The position numbers were made by a program, and so were the translations under genes. 64,000 nucleotides of DNA from Rhabditoides inermis. Taxonomy: Eukaryota; Nematoda; Chromadorea; Rhabditida; Rhabditidae. This document shows, piece by piece, positions 50,601 to 64,000 of this stretch. The number at the start of each line of letters is the position of its first letter. The stretch's first letter is position 1. The stretch is taken from positions 557,001 to 621,000 of the forward strand of contig CAWZYM010000076.1 of NCBI GenBank assembly GCA_963966185.1, in the 5' to 3' direction. Under the pieces are notes generated by a model that was not told the DNA's origin, searched no databases, and saw only the letters and a program-made list of their open reading frames with translations.

Positions 50601-53129
50601 GTGTCCAAGAGCATCTGTTCATCCTGCTTAGAACATCTCGAACGTTCCCCTATAATGACATCTATTTGTCATCAATTATACACTGTATGTACAAATTTGA
50701 AAACGTTTGCATTGTAATGATCGAGCAGTCAAAACGGGAAGAAATATTTAATACATTCATCACAACAAGAGTGGACTGTGTCCAAGAGCATCTGTTCATC
50801 CTGCTTAGAACATCTCGAACGTTCCCCTATAATGACATCTATTCGTCATCAATTATACACTGTATGTACAAATTTGAAAACGTTTGCATTGTAATGATCG
50901 AGCAGTCAAAACGGGAAGAAATATTTAATACATTCATCACAACAAGAGTGAACTGTGTCCAAGAGCATCTGTTCATCCTGCTTAGAACATCTCGAACGTT
51001 CCCCTATAATGACATCTATTTGTCATCATTTATACACTGTATGTACAAATTTGAAAACGTTTGCATTGTAATGATCGAGCAGTCAAAACGGGAAGAAATA
51101 TTTAATACATTCATCACAACAAGAGTGAACTGTGTCCAAGAGCATCTGTTCATCCTGCTTAGAACATCTCGAACGTTCCCCTATAATGACATCTATTCGT
51201 CATCAATTATACACTGTATGTACAAATTTGAAAACGTTTGCATTGTAATGATCGAGCAGTCAAAACGGGAAGAAATATTTAATACATTCATCACAACAAG
51301 AGTGGACTGTGTCCAAGAGCATCTGTTCATCCTGCTTAGAACATCTCGAACGTTCCCCTATAATGACATCTATTCGTCATCAATTATACACTGTATGTAC
51401 AAATTTGAAAACGTTTGCATTGTAATGATCGAGCAGTCAAAACGGGAAGAAATATTTAATACATTCATCACAACAAGAGTGGACTGTGTCCAAGAGCATC
51501 TGTTTATCCTGCTTAGAACATCTCGAACGTTTCCTTTTAATGGCATCTATTCGTCATCAACTCTACACTGTATGTACGATTTAAAAACACTTGCATTGTT
51601 ATGATCGAGTAGTCAAAACGAGAATAAATATTTAATTCAATTATCAAAACAAAGGTGGACTGTGACCAAGAGCATCTGTTCATCCTGCTTAGAACATCTC
51701 GAACGATTCCCTATTATGACATATACTTGTCATCTAGTCTACACTGTATGTACGACTTGAAAACACTTGCATTGTAATGATCGAGCAGTCAAAACGAGAA
51801 GAAATATTTAATTCATTCATCACAACAAGGGTGGACTGTGTTCAAGAACATCTGTTCATCCTGCTTAGAACATCTCGAACGTTCCGCCTATAATGACAGT
51901 TATTCGTCATCAACTGTACACTGTATGCACGATTTGAAAACACTCACATTGTATTGATCAAGCAGTCAAAACGAGAAGAAATATATAATTCAATTATCGA
52001 AACAAGGGTGAACTGTGTCCAAGAGCATCTGTTTATCCTGCTTAGAACATCTCGAACGTTCCCTTATAATGGCATCTATTCGTCATCAACTCTACACTGT
52101 ATGTACGATTTGAAAACACTTGCATTGTAATGATCGAGTAGTCAAAACGAGAATAAATATTTCATTCAATTATCAAAACAAGGGTGAACTGTGTCCAAGA
52201 GCATCTGTTCATCCTGCTTAGAACATTTCGAACGTTCCCCTATAATGACATCTATTCGTCATCAATTATACACTGTATGTACAAATTTGAAAACGTTTGC
52301 ATTGTAATGATCGAGCAGTCAAAACGGGAAGAAATATTTAATACATTCATCACAACAAGAGTGGACTGTGTCCAAGAGCATCTGTTCATCCTGCTTAGAA
52401 CATCTTGAACGTTCCCCTATAATGACATCTATTCGTCATCAATTATACACTGTATGTACAAATTTGAAAAACGTTTGCATTGTAATGATCGAGCAGTCAA
52501 AACGAGAAGAAATATATAATTCATTTATCAAAACAATGGTGGACTGTGTCTAAGAGCATCTGTTCATCCTGCTCAGAACATCTCGAACGTTTCCCTATCA
52601 TGACATCTATTCGTCTTCAACTCTACACTGTCTGTACGATTTGAAAACACTTACATTGTATTGATCAAGCAGTCAAAACGAGAAGAAATATATAATTCAA
52701 TTATCGAAACAAGGGTGGACTGTGTCCAAGAGCATTCGTTCAGCCTGCTTAGAACATCTCGAACGTTACCCTATAATGACATCTATTCGTCATCAATTAT
52801 ACACTGTATGTACAAATTTGAAAACGTTTGCATTGAAATGATCGAGCAGTCAAAACGGGAAGAAATATTTAATACATTCATCACAACAAGAGTGGACTGT
52901 GTCCAAGAGCATCTGTTCATCCTGCTTACAACATCTTGAACGTTCCCCTATAATGACATCTATTCGTCATCAATTATACACTGTATGTACAAATTTGAAA
53001 AACGTTTGCATTGTAATGATCGAGCAGTCAAAACGAGAAGAAATAAATAATTCATTTATCAAAACAATGGTGGACTGTGTCCAAGAGCATCTGTTCATCC
53101 CGCTTAGAACATCTCGAACGTTACCCTAA
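48832..53129. repeat. Higher-order block, left copy (offset about 8,670 bp)
   Basis: Matches 57502-61799 at an offset of 8,670 bp with very few differences. The nine-monomer open frame at 50063-51604 reappears at 58733-60271 with the same order of variants. Confidence 0.85.
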
Positions 53130-56100
53130 AATGACATATACTTGTCATCTACTCTACACTGTATGTACGACTTGAAAACACTTGCATTGTAAGAATCGAG
53201 CAGGCAAAACGAGAATAAATATTTAATTCAATTATCAAAACAAAGGTGGACTGTGTCCAAGAGCATCTGTTCATCCTGCTTAGAACATCTCGAACGTTAC
53301 CCTAAAATGACATATACTTGTCATCTACTCTACACTGTATGTACGACTTGAAAACACTTGCATTGTAATAATCGAGCAGTCAAAACGAGAAGAAATATTT
53401 AATTCATTCATCACAACAAGGGTGGACTGTGTGCAAGAACATCTGTTCATCCTGCTTAGAACATCTTGAACGTTCCGCCTATAATAACATCTATTCGTCA
53501 TCAATTGTACACTGTATGCACGCTTTAAAAAAACTTACATTGTAATGATCGAGCAGTCAAAACGAGAAGAAAAAATAATTCAATTATCGAAACAAGGGTG
53601 GACTGTGTCCAAGAGCCTCCGTTCATCCTGCTTAGAACATCTCGAACGTTACCCTATAATGACATATACTTGTCATCTACTCTACACTGTATGTACGACT
53701 TGAAAACACTTGCATTGTAATAATCGAGCAGTCAAAACGAGAAGAAATATTTAATTCATTCATCACAACAAGAGTGAACTGTGTCCAAGAGCATCTGTTC
53801 ATCCTGCTTAGAACATCTCGAACGTTACCCTAAAACCTAAAATGACATATACTTGTCATCTACTCTACACTGTATGTACGACTTGAAAACACTTGCATTG
53901 TAATAATCGAGCAGTCAAAACGAGAAGAAATATTTAATTCATTCATCACAACAAGGGTGGACTGTGTTCGAGAACATCTGTTCATCCTGCTTAGAACATC
54001 TCGAACGTTCCGCCTATAATAACATCTATTCGTCATCAACTGTACACTGTATGCACGCTTTGAAAACACTCACATTGTATTGATCAAGCAGTCAAAACGA
54101 GAAGAAATTTATAATTAAATTATCGAAACAAGGGTGGACTGTGTCCAAGAGCATCCGTTCATCCTGCTTAGAACATCTCGAACGTTCCGCCTATAATGAC
54201 AGTTATTCGTCATCAACTGTACACTGTATGTACAAATTTGAAAACGTTTGCATTGTAATGATCGAGCAGTCAAAACGGGAAGAAATATTTAATACATTCA
54301 TCACAACAAGAGTGAACTGTGTCCAAGAGCATCTGTTCATCCTGCTTAGAACATCTCGAACGTTCCCCTATAATGACATCTATTTGTCATCAATTATACA
54401 CTGTATGTACAAATTTGAAAACGTTTGCATTGTAATGATCGAGCAGTCAAAACGGGAAGAAATATTTAATACATTCATCACAACAAGAGTGGACTGTGTC
54501 CAAGAGCATCTGTTCATCCTGCTTAGAACATCTCGAACGTTTCCTTTTAATGGCATCTATTCGTCATCAACTCTACACTGTATGTACGATTTAAAAACAC
54601 TTGCATTGTAATGATCGAGTAGTCAAAACGAGAATAAATATTTAATTCAATTATCAAAACAAAGGTGGACTGTGACCAAGAGCATCTGTTCATCCTGCTT
54701 AGAACATCTCGAACGATTCCCTATTATGACATATACTTGTCATCTAGTCTACACTGTATGTACGACTTGAAAACACTTGCATTGTAATGATCGAGCAGTC
54801 AAAACGAGAAGAAATATTTAATTCATTCATCACAACAAGGGTGGACTGTGTTCAAGAACATCTGTTCATCCTGCTTAGAACATCTCGAACGTTCCGCCTA
54901 TAATGACAGTTATTCGTCATCAACTGTACACTGTATGCACGATTTGAAAACACTTACATTGTATTGATCAAGCAGTCAAAACGAGAAGAAATATATAATT
55001 CAATTATCGAAACAAGGGTGAACTTTGTCCAAGAGCATCTGTTTATCCTGCTTAGAACATCTCGAACGTTCCCTTATAATGGCATCTATTCGTCATCAAC
55101 TCTACACTGTATGTACGATTTGAAAACACTTGCATTGTAATGATCGAGTAGTCAAAACGAGAATAAATATTTCATTCAATAATCAAAACAAGGGTGAACT
55201 GTGTCCAAGAGCATCTGTTCATCCTGCTTAGAACATTTCGAACGTTCCCCTATAATGACATCTATTCGTCATCAATTATACACTGTATGTACAAATTTGA
55301 AAACGTTTGCATTGTAATGATCGAGCAGTCAAAACGGGAAGAAATATTTAATACATTCATCACAACAAGAGTGGACTGTGTCCAAGAGCATCTGTTCATC
55401 CTGCTTAGAACATCTTGAACGTTCCCCTATAATGACATCTATTCGTCATCAATTATACACTGTATGTACAAATTTGAAAAACGTTTGCATTGTAATGATC
55501 GAGCAGTCAAAACGAGAAGAAATATATAATTCATTTATCAAAACAATGGTGGACTATGTCTAAGAGCATCTGTTCATCCTGCTCAGAACATCTCGAACGT
55601 TTCCCTATCATGACATCTATTCGTCTTCAACTCTACACTGTCTGTACGATTTGAAAACACTTACATTGTATTGATCAAGCAGTCAAAACGAGAAGAAATA
55701 TATAATTCAATTATCGAAACAAGGGTGGACTGTGTCCAAGAGCATCCGTTCAGCCTGCTTAGAACATCTCGAACGTTACCCTATAATGACATCTATTCGT
55801 CATCAATTATACACTGTATGTACAAATTTGAAAACGTTTGCATTGAAATGATCGAGCAGTCAAAACGGGAAGATATATTTAATACATTCATCACAACAAG
55901 AGTGGACTGTGTCCAAGAGCATCTGTTCATCCTGCTTACAACATCTTGAACGTTCCCCTATAATGACATCTATTCGTCATCAATTATACACTGTATGTAC
56001 AAATTTGAAAAACGTTTGCATTGTAATGATCGAGCAGTCAAAACGAGAAGAAATAAATAATTCATTTATCAAAACAATGGTGGACTGTGTCCAAGAGCAT

Positions 56101-57501
56101 CTGTTCATCCTGCTTAGAACATCTCGAACGTTACCCTAAAATGACATATACTTGTCATCTACTCTACACTGTATGTACGACTTGAAAACACTTGAATTGT
56201 AAGAATAGAGCAGGCAAAACGAGAATAAATATTTAATTCAATTATCAAAACAAAGGTGGACTGTGTCCAAGAGCATCTGTTCATCCTGCTTAGAACATCT
56301 CGAACGTTACCCTAAAATGACATATACTTGTCATCTACTCTACACTGTATGTACGACTTGAAAACACTTGCATTGTAATAATCGAGCCGTCAAAACGAGA
56401 AGAAATATTTAATTCATTCATCACAACAAGGGTGGACTGTGTGCAAGAACATCTGTTCATCCTGCTTAGAACATCTCGAACGTTCCGCCTATAATAACAT
56501 CTATTCGTCATCAATTGTACACTGTATGCACGCTTTAAAAACACTTACATTGTAATGATCGAGCAGTCAAAACGAGAAGAAAAAATAATTCAATTATCGA
56601 AACAAGGGTGGACTGTGTCCAAGAGCATCCGTTCATCCTGCTTAGAACATCTCGAACGTTACCCTATAATGACATATACTTGTCATCAATTATACACTGT
56701 ATGTACAAATTTGAAAACGTTTGCATTGTAATGATCGAGCAGTCAAAACGGGAAGAAATATTTAATTCATTCATCACAACAAGGGTGGACTGTGTGCAAG
56801 AACATCTGTTCATCCTGCTTAGAACATCTCGAACGTTCCGCCTATAATAACATCTATTCGTCATCAATTATACACTGTATGTACAAATTTGAAAACGTTT
56901 GCATTGTAATGATCGAGCCGTCAAAACGAGAAGAAATATTTGATTCATTCATCACAACAAGGGTGGACTGTGTTCAAGAACATCTGTTCATCCTGCTTAG
57001 AACATCTCGAACGTTCCGCCTATAATGACAGTTATTCGTCATCAACTGTACACTGTATGCACGCTTTGAAAACACTCACATTGTATTGATCAAGCAGTCA
57101 AAACGAGAAGAAATTTATAATTAAATTATCGAAACAAGGGTGGACTGTGTCCAAGAGCATCCGTTCATCCTGCTTAGAACATCTCGAACGTTCCGCCTAT
57201 AATGACAGTTATTCGTCATCAACTGTACACTGTATGTACAAATTTGAAAACGTTTGCATTGTAATGATCGAGCAGTCAAAACGGGAAGAAATATTTAATA
57301 CATTCATCACAACAAGAGTGAACTGTGTCCAAGAGCATCTGTTCATCCTGCTTAGAACATCTCGAACGTTCCCCTATAATGACATCTATTCGTCATCAAT
57401 TATACACTGTATGTACAAATTTGAAAACGTTTGCATTGTAATGATCGAGCAGTCAAAACGGGAAGAAATATTTAATACATTCATCACAACAAGAGTGGAC
57501 T

Positions 57502-60500
57502 GTGTCCAAGAGCATCTGTTCATCCTGCTTAGAACATCTTGAACGTTCCCCTATAATGACATCTATTCGTCATCAATTATACACTGTATGTACAAATTTG
57601 AAAAACGTTTGCATTGTAATGATCGAGCAGTCAAAACGAGAAGAAATATATAATTCATTTATCAAAACAATGGTGGACTGTGTCTAAGAGCATCTGTTCA
57701 TCCTGCTCAGAACATCTCGAACGTTTCCCTATCATGACATCTATTCGTCTTCAACTCTACACTGTCTGTACGATTTGAAAACACTTACATTGTATTGATC
57801 AAGCAGTCAAAACGAGAAGAAATATATAATTCAATTATCGAAACAAGGGTGGACTGTGTCCAAGAGCATCCGTTCAGCCTGCTTAGAACATCTCGAACGT
57901 TACCCTATAATGACATCTATTCGTCATCAATTATACACTGTATGTACAAATTTGAAAACGTTTGCATTGAAATGATCGAGCAGTCAAAACGGGAAGAAAT
58001 ATTTAATACATTCATCACAACAAGAGTGGACTGTGTCCAAGAGCATCTGTTCATCCTGCTTACAACATCTTGAACGTTCCCCTATAATGACATCTATTCG
58101 TCATCAATTTTACACTGTATGTACAAATTTGAAAAACGTTTGCATTGTAATGATCGAGCAGTCAAAACGAGAAGAAATAAATAATTCATTTATCAAAACA
58201 ATGGTGGACTGTGTCCAAGAGCATCTGTTCATCCCGCTTAGAACATCTCGAACGTTACCCTAAAATGACATATACTTGTCATCTACTCTACACTGTATGT
58301 ACGACTTGAAAACACTTGCATTGTAATGATCGAGCAGTCAAAACGAGAAGAAATATTTAATTCATTCATCACAACAAGGGTGGACTGTGTGCAAGAACAT
58401 CTGTTCATCCTGCTTAGAACATCTCGAACGTTCCGCCTATAATGACATCTATTCGTCATCAATTGTACACTGTATGCACGCTTTAAAAAAACTTACATTG
58501 TAATGATCGAGCAGTCAAAACGAGAAGAAAAAAATAATTCAATTATCGAAACAAGGGTGGACTGTGTCCAAGAGCATCCGTTCATCCTGCTTAGAACATC
58601 TCGAACGTTACCCTATAATGACATATACTTGTCATCTACTCTACACTGTATGTACGACTTGAAAACACTTGCATTGTAATAATCGAGCAGTCAAAACGAG
58701 AAGAAATATTTAATTCATTCATCACAACAAGAGTGAACTGTGTCCAAGAGCATCTGTTCATCCTGCTTAGAACATCTCGAACGTTCCCCTATAATGACAT
58801 CTATTTGTCATCAATTATACACTGTATGTACAAATTTGAAAACGTTTGCATTGTAATGATCGAGCAGTCAAAACGGGAAGAAATATTTAATACATTCATC
58901 ACAACAAGAGTGGACTGTGTCCAAGAGCATCTGTTCATCCTGCTTAGAACATCTCGAACGTTCCCCTATAATGACATCTATTCGTCATCAATTATACACT
59001 GTATGTACAAATTTGAAAACGTTTGCATTGTAATGATCGAGCAGTCAAAACGGGAAGAAATATTTAATACATTCATCACAACAAGAGTGAACTGTGTCCA
59101 AGAGCATCTGTTCATCCTGCTTAGAACATCTCGAACGTTCCCCTATAATGACATCTATTTGTCATCAATTATACACTGTATGTACAAATTTGAAAACGTT
59201 TGCATTGTAATGATCGAGCAGTCAAAACGGGAAGAAATATTTAATACATTCATCACAACAAGAGTGAACTGTGTCCAAGAGCATCTGTTCATCCTGCTTA
59301 GAACATCTCGAACGTTCCCCTATAATGACATCTATTTGTCATCAATTATACACTGTATGTACAAATTTGAAAACGTTTGCATTGTAATGATCGAGCAGTC
59401 AAAACGGGAAGAAATATTTAATACATTCATCACAACAAGAGTGGACTGTGTCCAAGAGCATCTGTTCATCCTGCTTAGAACATCTCGAACGTTCCCCTAT
59501 AATGACATCTATTCGTCATCAATTATACACTGTATGTACAAATTTGAAAACGTTTGCATTGTAATGATCGAGCAGTCAAAACGGGAAGAAATATTTAATA
59601 CATTCATCACAACAAGAGTGAACTGTGTCCAAGAGCATCTGTTCATCCTGCTTAGAACATCTCGAACGTTCCCCTATAATGACATCTATTTGTCATCAAT
59701 TATACACTGTATGTACAAATTTGAAAACGTTTGCATTGTAATGATCGAGCAGTCAAAACGGGAAGAAATATTTAATACATTCATCACAACAAGAGTGAAC
59801 TGTGTCCAAGAGCATCTGTTCATCCTGCTTAGAACATCTCGAACGTTCCCCTATAATGACATCTATTCGTCATCAATTATACACTGTATGTACAAATTTG
59901 AAAACGTTTGCATTGTAATGATCGAGCAGTCAAAACGGGAAGAAATATTTAATACATTCATCACAACAAGAGTGGACTGTGTCCAAGAGCATCTGTTCAT
60001 CCTGCTTAGAACATCTCGAACGTTCCCCTATAATGACATCTATTCGTCATCAATTATACACTGTATGTACAAATTTGAAAACGTTTGCATTGTAATGATC
60101 GAGCAGTCAAAACGGGAAGAAATATTTAATACATTCATCACAACAAGAGTGGACTGTGTCCAAGAGCATCTGTTTATCCTGCTTAGAACATCTCGAACGT
60201 TTCCTTTTAATGGCATCTATTCGTCATCAACTCTACACTGTATGTACGATTTAAAAACACTTGCATTGTAATGATCGAGTAGTCAAAACGAGAATAAATA
60301 TTTAATTCAATTATCAAAACAAAGGTGGACTGTGACCAAGAGCATCTGTTCATCCTGCTTAGAACATCTCGAACGATTCCCTATTATGACATATACTTGT
60401 CATCTAGTCTACACTGTATGTACGACTTGAAAACACTTGCATTGTAATGATCGAGCAGTCAAAACGAGAAGAAATATTTAATTCATTCATCACAACAAGG

Positions 60501-61799
60501 GTGGACTGTGTTCAAGAACATCTGTTCATCCTGCTTAGAACATCTCGAACGTTCCGCCTATAATGACAGTTATTCGTCATCAACTGTACACTGTATGCAC
60601 GATTTGAAAACACTCACATTGTATTGATCAAGCAGTCAAAACGAGAAGAAATATATAATTCAATTATCGAAACAAGGGTGAACTGTGTCCAAGAGCATCT
60701 GTTTATCCTGCTTAGAACATCTCGAACGTTCCCTTATAATGGCATCTATTCGTCATCAACTCTACACTGTATGTACGATTTGAAAACACTTGCATTGTAA
60801 TGATCGAGTAGTCAAAACGAGAATAAATATTTCATTCAATTATCAAAACAAGGGTGAACTGTGTCCAAGAGCATCTGTTCATCCTGCTTAGAACATTTCG
60901 AACGTTCCCCTATAATGACATCTATTCGTCATCAATTATACACTGTATGTACAAATTTGAAAACGTTTGCATTGTAATGATCGAGCAGTCAAAACGGGAA
61001 GAAATATTTAATACATTCATCACAACAAGAGTGGACTGTGTCCAAGAGCATCTGTTCATCCTGCTTAGAACATCTTGAACGTTCCCCTATAATGACATCT
61101 ATTCGTCATCAATTATACACTGTATGTACAAATTTGAAAAACGTTTGCATTGTAATGATCGAGCAGTCAAAACGAGAAGAAATATATAATTCATTTATCA
61201 AAACAATGGTGGACTGTGTCTAAGAGCATCTGTTCATCCTGCTCAGAACATCTCGAACGTTTCCCTATCATGACATCTATTCGTCTTCAACTCTACACTG
61301 TCTGTACGATTTGAAAACACTTACATTGTATTGATCAAGCAGTCAAAACGAGAAGAAATATATAATTCAATTATCGAAACAAGGGTGGACTGTGTCCAAG
61401 AGCATTCGTTCAGCCTGCTTAGAACATCTCGAACGTTACCCTATAATGACATCTATTCGTCATCAATTATACACTGTATGTACAAATTTGAAAACGTTTG
61501 CATTGAAATGATCGAGCAGTCAAAACGGGAAGAAATATTTAATACATTCATCACAACAAGAGTGGACTGTGTCCAAGAGCATCTGTTCATCCTGCTTACA
61601 ACATCTTGAACGTTCCCCTATAATGACATCTATTCGTCATCAATTATACACTGTATGTACAAATTTGAAAAACGTTTGCATTGTAATGATCGAGCAGTCA
61701 AAACGAGAAGAAATAAATAATTCATTTATCAAAACAATGGTGGACTGTGTCCAAGAGCATCTGTTCATCCCGCTTAGAACATCTCGAACGTTACCCTAA
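57502..61799. repeat. Higher-order block, right copy (offset about 8,670 bp)
   Basis: Partner of 48832-53129. Upstream of it, 53860-57100 instead matches 42178-45600 at offsets of about 11.5-11.7 kb, so the array is a mosaic of large recent duplications. Confidence 0.85.
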
Positions 61800-64000
61800 A
61801 ATGACATATACTTGTCATCTACTCTACACTGTATGTACGACTTGAAAACACTTGCATTGTAAGAATCGAGCAGGCAAAACGAGAATAAATATTTAATTCA
61901 ATTATCAAAACAAAGGTGGACTGTGTCCAAGAGCATCTGTTCATCCTGCTTAGAACATCTCGAACGTTACCCTAAAATGACATATACTTGTCATCTACTC
62001 TACACTGTATGTATGTACGACTTGAAAACACTTGCATTGTAATAATCGAGCAGTCAAAACGAGAAGAAATATTTAATTCATTCATCACAACAAGGGTGGA
62101 CTGTGTGCAAGAACATCTGTTCATCCTGCTTAGAACATCTCGAACGTTCCGCCTATAATAACATCTATTCGTCATCAATTGTACACTGTATGTACAAATT
62201 TGAAAACGTTTGCATTGTAATGATCGAGCAGTCAAAACGGGAAGAAATATTTAATACATTCATCACAACAAGAGTGGACTGTGTCCAAGAGCATCTGTTC
62301 ATCCTGCTTAGAACATCTCGAACGTTCCCCTATAATGACATCTATTCGTCATCAATTATACACTGTATGTACAAATTTGAAAACGTTTGCATTGTAATGA
62401 TCGAGCAGTCAAAACGGGAAGAAATATTTAATACATTCATCACAACAAGAGTGAACTGTGTCCAAGAGCATCTGTTCATCCTGCTTAGAACATCTCGAAC
62501 GTTCCCCTATAATGACATCTATTTGTCATCAATTATACATTGTATGTACAAATTTGAAAACGTTTGCATTGTAATGATCGAGCAGTCAAAACGGGAAGAA
62601 ATATTTAATACATTCATCACAACAAGAGTGGACTGTGTCCAAGAGCATCTGTTCATCCTGCTTAGAACATCTCGAACGTTCCCCTATAATGACGTCTATT
62701 CGTCATCAATTATACACTGTATGTACAAATTTGAAAACGTTTGCATTGTAATGATCGAGCAGTCAAAACGGAAAGAAATATTTAATACATTCATCACAAC
62801 AAGAGTGGACTGTGTCCAAGAGCATCTGTTTATCCTGCTTAGAACATCTCGAACGTTTCCTTTTAATGGCATCTATTCGTCATCTACTCTACACTGTATG
62901 TACGACTTGAAAACACTTGCATTGTAATAATCGAGCAGTCAAAACGAGAAGAAATATTTAATTCATTCATCACAACAAGGGTGGACTGTGTGCAAGAACA
63001 TCTGTTCATCCTGCTTAGAACATCTCGAACGTTCCGCCTATAATAACATCTATTCGTCATCAATTGTACACTGTATGCACGCTTTAAAAAAACTTACATT
63101 GTAATGATCGAGCAGTCAAAACGAGAAGAAAAAATAATTCAATTATCGAAACAAGGGTGGACTGTGTCCAAGAGCCTCCGTTCATCCTGCTTAGAACATC
63201 TCGAACGTTACCCTATAATGACATATACTTGTCATCTACTCTACACTGTATGTACGACTTGAAAACACTTGCATTGTAATAATCGAGCAGTCAAAACGAG
63301 AAGAAATATTTAATTCATTCATCACAACAAGAGTGAACTGTGTCCAAGAGCATCTGTTCATCCTGCTTAGAACATCTCGAACGTTCCCCTATAATGACAT
63401 CTATTTGTCATCAATTATACACTGTATGTACAAATTTGAAAACGTTTGCATTGTAATGATCGAGCAGTCAAAACGGGAAGAAATATTTAATACATTCATC
63501 ACAACAAGAGTGGACTGTGTCCAAGAGCATCTGTTCATCCTGCTTAGAACATCTCGAACGTTCCCCTATAATGACATCTATTCGTCATCAATTATACACT
63601 GTATGTACAAATTTGAAAACGTTTGCATTGTAATGATCGAGCAGTCAAAACGGGAAGAAATATTTAATACATTCATCACAACAAGAGTGAACTGTGTCCA
63701 AGAGCATCTGTTCATCCTGCTTAGAACATCTCGAACGTTCCCCTATAATGACATCTATTTGTCATCAATTATACATTGTATGTACAAATTTGAAAACGTT
63801 TGCATTGTAATGATCGAGCAGTCAAAACGGGAAGAAATATTTAATACATTCATCACAACAAGAGTGGACTGTGTCCAAGAGCATCTGTTCATCCTGCTTA
63901 GAACATCTCGAACGTTCCCCTATAATGACATCTATTCGTCATCAATTATACACTGTATGTACAAATTTGAAAACGTTTGCATTGTAATGATCGAGCAGTC

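Larger units (their letters stand above)
40996..64000. repeat. Satellite array, about 177-bp monomers with higher-order repeats
   Basis: About 130 head-to-tail monomers, all in one orientation, running off the right edge. Landmarks in each monomer are TGGACTGTGTCCAAGAGCAT, CTGCTTAGAACATCTCGAAC, CACTGTATGTAC and TGATCGAGCAGTCAAAACG. The common unit is 177 bp; edge monomers are 180 and 176 bp. Monomers fall into a few types, marked for example by ACATCTATTTGTCATC, ACATCTATTCGTCATC, ACAGTTATTCGTCATC or ACATATACTTGTCATC. Types recur in the same order, showing higher-order structure. A dyad TGAC-N8-GTCA is kept in most monomers. No transposon or gene interrupts it. Confidence 0.97.

Noticed and set aside
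42459..63000. Many satellite reading frames of 60-513 codons on the plus strand and about 70 on the minus strand
   Set aside because: They arise from a 177-bp unit that happens to lack stops in one frame. Variants are mostly amino-acid changing, frames break by 1-nt indels, and no promoter or consistent start exists. I list the array as a repeat, not as genes.
40996..64000. CRISPR array
   Set aside because: Adjacent units differ only by point changes and there is no repeat-spacer alternation. The host is a eukaryote.

Overview
This window is nuclear DNA from a small-genome animal, most likely a nematode. It has many short introns (about 45-300 nt) with GT-AG ends and tttcag/ttgcag acceptors, acceptor-like sites directly before some start codons that would suit spliced-leader addition, F-box and BTB gene families, a 97-residue saposin-like (caenopore-type) gene, and TACCGTA/TACAGTA words scattered through introns. 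This assignment is inferred from gene content; no rRNA or mitochondrial marker is present.

Layout. 1-310: two exons of an unrecognised minus-strand gene running off the left edge. 596-5606: two tandem plus-strand F-box genes (copy 2 carries a palindromic foldback element in an intron). 5704-8774: a minus-strand SLC26/SulP-like transporter that stops early and lacks the STAS domain. 8775-10730: gene-poor and rich in microsatellites. 10731-14268 (minus): a prolyl-oligopeptidase-family (S9) serine peptidase in about 22 exons. 14630-17182 (minus): a complete 530-residue ALDH7A1-type aldehyde dehydrogenase. 17881-23263 (plus): a PHF12-like double-PHD protein, with a complete saposin-like gene nested antisense in one intron and a TTA-flanked MITE inside that nested gene. 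23544-24022: a second MITE with a perfect 10-bp target duplication. 24875-26357: unc-119. 27077-28830: a TATA-driven F-box/LRR-like gene.

The right half becomes repetitive. There is a decayed hAT-like transposase (about 30.3-31.9 kb, minus), a BTB-kelch gene (32.5-35.8 kb, minus) with an inverted pair of tRNA-derived SINEs in an intron, an unrecognised seven-exon gene with a single frameshift (37524-38811), and a second, 5'-truncated copy of the F-box/LRR-like gene (38944-39840). That copy lies in a direct 1.23-kb duplication about 11.0 kb away from the original. From about 40996 to the end of the window there is an uninterrupted satellite array of about 177-bp monomers (at least 23 kb, about 130 copies) with nested, near-identical higher-order blocks (1,769 bp, about 8.67 kb and about 11.5 kb offsets). 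Because 177 is a multiple of three, one frame stays open through up to nine monomers and gives artefactual ORFs of over 500 codons.

The genes do not form a pathway. The main themes are housekeeping genes (lysine catabolism, lipid-moiety transport, chromatin), fast-evolving F-box/BTB/saposin families, and several kinds of duplication and insertion, ending in a satellite domain. Exon limits were worked out by hand from reading frame and splice sites. Those for ALDH7A1, UNC-119, the saposin gene and the 37.5-kb gene close in phase throughout, apart from the frameshift noted; the others are approximate.
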